From NCBI RefSeq assembly GCF_036785885.1, contig NC_092324.1, forward strand, positions 26,587,001-26,651,000: a DNA stretch of 64,000 bases, in the 5' to 3' direction. Below are positions 57,701 through 64,000 of this stretch, piece by piece. The translations under genes were made by a program, and so were the position numbers. The notes beneath the pieces were generated by a model. That model made no database searches. It worked only from the letters and a program-made list of their open reading frames with translations, and had not been told where the DNA came from. Numbering within the stretch: the first letter of the stretch is position 1; the number at the start of each line of letters is the position of its first letter. The stretch comes from Coffea arabica. Its lineage: Eukaryota > Streptophyta > Magnoliopsida > Gentianales > Rubiaceae.

Positions 57701-60654
57701 TGTGAGGACCCGTACTTTTCTTAATTGCACGTTTTCTGCATTTTCTTTATTAGAAAATTTTTCTAGATCAATTTTATGAGTAAATATAGTTTTTAAATGA
57801 TTTGTCTAGTATCGGTTAGTTTTTGAGAAATTAAGAGCGTATATCGGACGTGGGACCCGCTAGTGTGGAAAAATTCGGCCAGTTCGGTTAAGTTTTGGAT
57901 ACTGGGTTTAGTTTACCGGGTGTTATGAGATATTTAGAGATTGCCAAGTGGATTGGTGTAAGAGAGACAAAAAGTTAAGCAAGCAATTAATGAAGAGGAC
58001 ATGTGTCACTTGAGGATTTATTCTTACCTTTTTGACCTTTTGACCACTATTCATGCCTTTACCATTTAAACCAAAATTGACCCAAAATTCTTCTTATTTT
58101 GAAGCTCTTGGCCGAATTTCTTGCTAGGAACAAAGGAAAGAAAACTCTCTCAATTTTCAAGCTCCAATCTTGCCCAATCTTTCAATTCAACCGTTTAATC
58201 TTCAAATTTTTCCATAGAACTTCTTAGTTTGGTGATATTAAGGTTGGTTGTGGAGTTGTTTGGAAGAAATTGGTGCTAAGTTGCTTACTTTCTTGAGCTT
58301 GCAAGGTGAGTAACTAGGGAATTATTTCTTTGATCTTGCTAATGTCAAATTAATGGTTTATGTTGGTTATAGATGTGATTTTATGGAAGAATTGGCACAT
58401 GAATGCATGAATTTCCAGATTAGGGTTCCATTTTTCCCCTTTCTGCCCGTTTCTGTTTGACCAGGTTAGAAGCCGAATTGGCCTTAGCACAAAACATGAA
58501 AGTTGTAGAAAATGATGTTTTCTAGTTGTCTGTAAACTTTCAGCCCAATCCGAGCTCGAGAGCCTGAGATAATATGGAAATACCCAGACTGGTCTAGTAG
58601 GAGTTCAGCGAACAGGGTTGTCTTTTCACCCAATCTGACCGGGACCTTTCACCATGATCCTTACCGAATTAGATTTTGGCCAAAACATTAAAGTTGTAAC
58701 CAATAGTATAAAATAGTTTCCTGAAAAATTTCAGCTTGATCCGACCACTGTAGCATGTGAAATGACCGAAATACCCTTGACTGTTCATGAAACCTGTTTC
58801 GCGCCCAGAATTCTGGTTTTGGTGTAGTTTTCCATTTTTGATCATGAAAATACATGATTTGGCCTTGGAGGTCTGCATAAGAAATGTAGGGTTGTGTTTT
58901 AGCTTCGAAAAACCATAAGATATACTTCAATCGGACTTCGGTAGCCTGAGTTATTGCTGTTTAACAATTGTGCGGTTAGCCAACCTGTTTGTGAGTTTCT
59001 GGTTTCATATATGTCAATTTTGACCTAGTTGCACTACAAACTGGACTGAGTGGCCTTCTTCAACATTGTAACCCTATCTGTTAGCTTCGAAATGGTGTAT
59101 CTTGCACCTTCATCCGATAATCGTAGCGCCAATGGTGCCAAAACCGCAAAATGGTGTCAAAAACTGTTTTTATCCGGAAATGTTTTTTAGCTTGATTTTT
59201 GTATTTATATGAATTTAAGCCTAGTGAATGGATTTTGGACATGAGATTATTCTATATGAGATGTTGGGACTGTTTTGAGGAAAATAATGAAGCCATTAAT
59301 GGCTGGAGAATAGGTAAACACAAGGGACATGCCGTCCGCTTATCTTCTTGTAATGTGAACAAGTTAAAGTGATTTTGCGAATGTATTTTGTGACGAATTG
59401 GACGTATTTACTGAAAATGTTACCGGCTCTTTCAAAAGGTGGCCGAGGGCTAAATTTCTATTTGAACCTGTATATTTCCGCTTGGCAAATAAAATGATCA
59501 TTTTACCATTCTAAAACCTAATACCTCTTTAGGTTGGTTTATGAACCCTAGTAATTCCCGTCCACGGATCCATATGCTCTATTGACACTTTAAAAGTCAT
59601 TTTATACGTTTACTCGCGAGTAGTCGGGTAATCCTTGATTTCATCCAAATCATGCTAGATGGATTGTAATGTGTTCTTTGTTTACTTTTAGGTTTCATTG
59701 GTGATTGAGAAGTGGACGTTATTTTGCGTGTATAGGTGAGTGTTCCCTGTTTGATATGTTTCATGATTTTATGGCTGGTATGAATGATTGATAACATGTT
59801 ATATGCTTTCAGTGATTGTTAAAACGAGTTTTCTAGGCAAGTGTGTACTTTATCGCACTCGGCCTAAACGATTGTGAAATTTTCAATGATTGAATGATTG
59901 AAATGTTATTTGTGCATGAATGTAAGCCTTTTGGCTGAACTGGCCATTGCCCCTTGTTACCGGTCGTCTCGAGCCAGAAGCGGACTCGGTTGGGCGATTA
60001 GGGACCTGGGTGAACGTTTTGGTATACTCGAGTATTACCTTGTAGATTGGTGGAGGTTGGTGGAGCCTGGTGAATGAATGAATGAACGAATGAATGAATG
60101 AGGGTTTTACTTATATACAAATGCATTTTCAAATGATTGAAGGTATAAGGGAACGAAAGGAGAATGAATGAACGAATGAATGAACGAATGGCTCCTTGTG
60201 AGCACGTATCCTTTTAATGAAGGTGTTTATCGCTTTCTTTTGTATTTGAATTATTGGTAACATGTAATGAATGCTTTGAACTTCTTGTTGCCTATGTGTT
60301 CGGAACCTCACTGAACTTATAGCTCACCCCTTTAGTTTGTTTTCCTTAACAGGGGAAGGCGAGCAAGGACGAGAGCCGATATAGACTAGCTGGGTCTAGC
60401 CCTTGGTTTTCTTTTGTCATGGTTCTCGCCCTAGTGCTTGGCACGGGCTGGTTGTATAGTGATTTGAGAACCTCTGTATATTTGACGGTTGTACTTCTTC
60501 TTGAGATATTATTGTATATACGTTTTGTTTTAAGTTGGATCGTGGTTAGATGTTCTTATGGTTGCTTGAAGTGATCGACTGAGTCCCGGCGAGAGCTGGG
60601 CAGGCAGTCCGCCGAACCCTTTGGTTCGCCTTAGGGGAAAGTGGGGCTGTCACA
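57701..60654 (+). mobile_element. Solo LTR of the 31-kb (Tekay-like) family nested in the TR2 LTR
   Basis: Starts TGTGAGGACCCGTACTTTT and ends GGAAAGTGGGGCTGTCACA, like the LTRs at 31073 and 35314. The first and last ~150 bp are similar and the middle is diverged. 2,954 bp. No clean 5-bp target duplication (TTCAT at the left, ACCAT at the right); the right junction is rearranged (60655-60684). A GAATGAAC/GAATGAAT minisatellite lies at 60072-60200. Confidence 0.8.
60072..60190. repeat. (GAAT/GAAC)n minisatellite
   Basis: Runs of GAATGAAT and GAACGAAT at 60072-60102 and 60162-60190, separated by ~60 bp, inside the nested LTR. Confidence 0.85.
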
Positions 60655-61819
60655 ACCATAATTAGGTTGGTTAGATGTTCTTATTAGGTTGGTTATAGTT
60701 ATCAACAAGCTCTGACAACCAGTTCTTCCTTACTTTTTCGACAGTCAAGGTACGACCATTGACTGCTTCTCTAACCAGATAACAACCCTAGGTACGACCG
60801 TAAGAATTTAATTACCCAATTGCATTGAAACTAGAAGAACCCAACCCTAACTAATAAACACGCTAAGAGAGTTTATTTAAGTTAGATCTTACGTTTTCCC
60901 AACATAAACCCAATTATGGTGGTTGTCACTAGGTATCGACTAAACGAACAATTACGGATTCAATTTAGTTAATATGACAGTAGGCTATTAAATTAAATCA
61001 AATACCCGGCCGTTGATATTCAATTAATAAAATACCCATGAACAATTAATTCAGGAAACGTACGAATAACAACAAATTGAAAAAAGTAATGAAAGTTTGA
61101 TTAGATCTCACAGATGTTATGGACCGCGCCTTCGCGTTAACCTTTGGGTAGAAGAAAAACCTAGCTGCTCCTCATCGTATCAATTTTGCGTGGGTTGGTT
61201 GATTTCATCCGCACAGTCATCAGCGAAATTGGAACGATGGAGTAATGACGAAAAGAAAGAAAAGAAAACGTCTTCCTTGTCTTTGCGTTAATGTTCGTAC
61301 TGAAGCCGAAGTACAACGTAAAAACCAACGAAAATTGTACAGAGCCAAAGCCAAAGCCAAAGAGTCAAAAACGTGAAAGCCAAAAAGCAAGAGAAGAGTC
61401 TACAACGTCTGACGGTTAGGGAAAAAGAAAACTAAAGCTATCTAATTCCTAATACGTGAATCTGGCTTTCTTTTTGCCTTTTGTAGCCGCCGCCAGCCAA
61501 AGCAATTAGGAGCAGGACTTGTCTATGGGTTTTAATCCCACGCATCTGGTTCACATGGACCTAGTGCCTTAATTGGGTCTCCTGCTATTGGTCCCGCGGA
61601 TCCGGCTTTTCGAGAGCATCTACCTTTTCTGGCGTGGCCACGCTCTGAGATGAAGGGTCTTCTGGAAATTTGCCTCAAGAGATTACTTTTAACGCCAATC
61701 ATCTGTAATTCATACAAATATGAAATATGAGCAAAACCTCAATACTTAGCACAGTAAGTAGCTAAAATTAGGACAAAATAACAGTGCAAAATGTGCCAAA
61801 TAACCGCTCTATCAAACAG

Positions 61820-64000
61820 GATCTGGTTCAGCAAGGGATCGTATACCAAGGATAGTAAGCAAGAGCTATCAAGTTTAATGTTGATCTTTGAGCGTAAACC
61901 TACTGCAAAACATAGAAAATCAAACTTAAGAAACTCGAGACAGCATATAGTCAAGAATAAAGCCAGCACATGGTTGCATGACATTTTTTTGTATTTGAAA
62001 CACTAAAATAAGAACTTACCATGAAGAGAGGAGCAACCCAACAAGTGTAGAAGGCAGAATGAGCTTAATAGCCTTCATCACAGCTGATGAAATAATTGCA
62101 GCAAGTGGCAGCAGCCAACAAGTACGCTTGGCAGTCTCAAAACTTGCACTCTAACAATTCTGTGCAGATTCACTGCATGAATAGTATATCTTCCGTGGCT
62201 GCTCCCAAAAACATTTTCATTATGAGAAGATTTCTCAAGTTTTGGTTGTAATATGTTCAGAATCAAAGTAGTTAAAAGTCAAATTTGAGTAGTAAAAGAA
62301 GAGTAGTATATCTGAATTTACCAGACACTACAACAAACACCAATTTGATGACCAACAGCTCTGAAAACTCCTGAAATCTTTCGTACTAGAAAATCATAAC
62401 CAAGGAAAAGTGACACATAAACCCATCATCTACGAGACTTATCGAACAAATCACTAATCAAATGGTTCAAGAAGCTTGATAAATGAGCCTTCAAGAGGCG
62501 ATTAAACTTTGGAGCAACTATTTACTTTAGCAATCACGTCTTACATCCACAAAAGCAAATATATAAAATCAACAAAATTAAACTTCTAGTGCTTATTTCA
62601 TATTGATGGGTAACTTGTAGGAAATGCAAAACAAAAATTAATTAATACCAGCTATAAAAATCTAATCTAAGTTCATCTAGGGGAGAGACCTCAAAAATCT
62701 GCTTGTTAAGTGCAGGAGAAAGGAGCTCAGTAGAGAATTGGGGGTTTAAAGTCTTATAGAAAAGGTTTGTAGAATTGCTGCTTGTGGTATCAAATCTAAA
62801 ATGTCCAATGCATTTTCAACGTGTGAAACTTCAGAGAGATCAATCACTTCATCCTGGTGAAATCACAAGTTTACAGAGAGTGCACCGATGTTAGCAATCA
62901 CAGTAACTGATATGCATGATAAACAAAACTATGCAACTGAAAAACGTGATTCAGTTAACCCAAGAAAATCTCGGTCACTGAAAAAAATATGCAACTGAAG
63001 CTTTAAGTGTAGTACTGAAACATGGATGGTATTGAATTGGACCACCATTTGCCATGTTTGATCTTTGCAACAGCGAATGAGATGTGATACAACGGGAGAA
63101 ATACCAATTTGACATTTTAAATTAACCAAAATGATTGTTTAGTTCCGTTAGTTTAGATTGGTATGGAACCGTGCATGGTTTATTAGTCGTAAAGGTTATG
63201 AAATATTGCACTTATTCATGATAAAGAGTTACTTGGCAGACCTACTCTGTTGCTGCTCCAATTATCACTTGATATACTTCAAAGGAAAGAAAGGACTTTG
63301 AAAAGTAAAGGCGGTGATTAGGAGCCATCAGGGTTCCCTACAGAGCTATAAACCTACAGCAACTGCAAAACAGAAAACTCAGACTCAGGACTTCGCATTA
63401 GCAAATCATGAGGCAAACACGAAATTGCATGACATTTTTGTCTAGTCAATTATTCAGAAAGCTAAATCAATATTTGTTTTTTTTCTTCTTTTCTAACGTA
63501 AATCAGTAAGCAGGTATCAAATCTTTCTGTTCAGTCCACAAGTACCAGAAGCATCACAAAAACTATATTAGCTTTTGTTCAAAACACTGAAAAAGAAAAG
63601 TTCTATAACAATAATGACTGGTACCCACAAGCAGGAGAGGCAGAGAGTCCTAGAATTGCCATAAAAGCGAACTATTTGAGACTGCAAGATGCAACAAGTA
63701 GAGCTAATAACTCAAATCATTGCATTTGAACTTAAACTTCAGAAGAGGATAGTCTACCAAGTCTCTGCTGCTTGAAAATGTCTTAAACATGACAATTTTT
63801 TTAAGGTTTTAGTTAATGCTTAAACTGCTTAAAACCCAATATTAAGTAGTGGAAGAAGATAGTTGGTATTATAAATTATCAGACCACCAATCCCACAACC
63901 AAGGGCAGTGAGAGTAATTCGATTGACCATTGGATTTAGGTCAAGAGATCAAAGCTGAAGAAAGTAGAATCCCATCATTTAAGAGACATAATAAGAATAC
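61820..64000. repeat. Duplicated block, copy B
   Basis: Continues the TR2 left flank (52690-52817) and matches 28809-30300 and then 39566-40336. It lacks the solo LTR found at 30306-39560. Small indels and substitutions separate the copies. No intact gene; reading frames partly shared with copy A carry stops. Confidence 0.8.

Larger units (their letters stand above)
52818..61814 (-). mobile_element. TR2: non-autonomous LTR retrotransposon related to TR1, with a nested LTR
   Basis: Minus orientation; LTRs 52818-54258 (1,441 bp) and 57393-61814 (interrupted). Perfect target duplication AACAG (52813-52817 and 61815-61819), and an empty site in the paralogous block at 28804-28808. The PBS and polypurine tract are in place. 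The only coding region is a gag-like ORF homologous to that of TR1 with one in-frame stop. One LTR is split by a ~2.95-kb LTR of the 31-kb family. Confidence 0.93.
57393..61814 (-). repeat. TR2 5' LTR, interrupted
   Basis: Two pieces (57393-57700 and ~60685-61814) match the intact TR2 LTR at 52818-54258 with scattered substitutions. The break falls in ATCCATTCAT|TACTAGG of the intact copy. Confidence 0.9.

Noticed and set aside
60072..60200. Regular short repeats considered as a CRISPR-like array
   Set aside because: Simple GAAT/GAAC minisatellite in plant DNA; no unique spacers.

Overview
This is nuclear DNA of a flowering plant, most likely an asterid eudicot. It is AT-rich and full of LTR retrotransposons. 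It carries two NLR (disease-resistance) genes, one with the long N-terminal domain typical of the late-blight R1-like group. Rubiaceae (coffee relatives) is only a guess. I found no intact, confidently expressed gene. The window is an NLR-cluster graveyard that retroelements have repeatedly invaded.

Layout. 1-6.6 kb: intergenic DNA with an LTR relic, a 476-bp hAT-type MITE (8-bp target duplication), a degenerate SINE and an 89-bp tandem duplication. 6.6-13.8 kb, minus strand: an R1-like NLR pseudogene split by a 243-bp hAT MITE in the LRR and by a 3.5-kb solo LTR just ahead of the NB-ARC. It also has two frameshifts and two in-frame stops. 14.1-18.2 kb: another hAT MITE, SINE heads, and an unidentified multi-exon gene on the minus strand. 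18.2-20.6 kb: AT-rich DNA and a long-TIR element. 20.6-27.8 kb: a complete non-autonomous LTR element (TR1) with an Athila-type primer-binding site and one gag-like ORF. 28.6-43.4 kb: an old duplicated block. Inside it a minus-strand solo LTR (30306-39560) is itself interrupted by a very young plus-strand relative (31073-38038, near-identical 2,725-bp LTRs, no pol). 43.4-46.6 kb, minus strand: a second CC-NLR, dead by one frameshift and two stops. 46.7-52.8 kb: a 96-bp tandem repeat, a SINE with 12-bp and a LINE tail with 18-bp target duplications, a fragment of the unidentified gene, and more of the duplicated block. 52.8-61.8 kb: TR2, a minus-strand relative of TR1, with a further LTR of the 31-kb family nested in one of its LTRs. 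61.8-64 kb: the second copy of the duplicated block.

The most interesting material is the retroelement biology. TR1 and TR2 have dissimilar U3 regions but share a gag-like ORF of almost exactly conserved length (351 and 352 codons). The ORF has an N-terminal zinc knuckle and a well-conserved C-terminal domain that I do not recognise. Both elements carry a second, internal G-rich tract resembling their 3' polypurine tract, and several copies of a GGCGTG(G/C)(G/C)CACGC palindrome. The 31-kb element appears to have moved very recently despite a broken gag and no pol, which implies mobilisation in trans. The two copies of the duplicated block supply approximate empty sites for each other's insertions. 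All boundaries given as exact rest on terminal motifs and matching target-site duplications read by eye. Domain names rest on motif recognition, not database searches.
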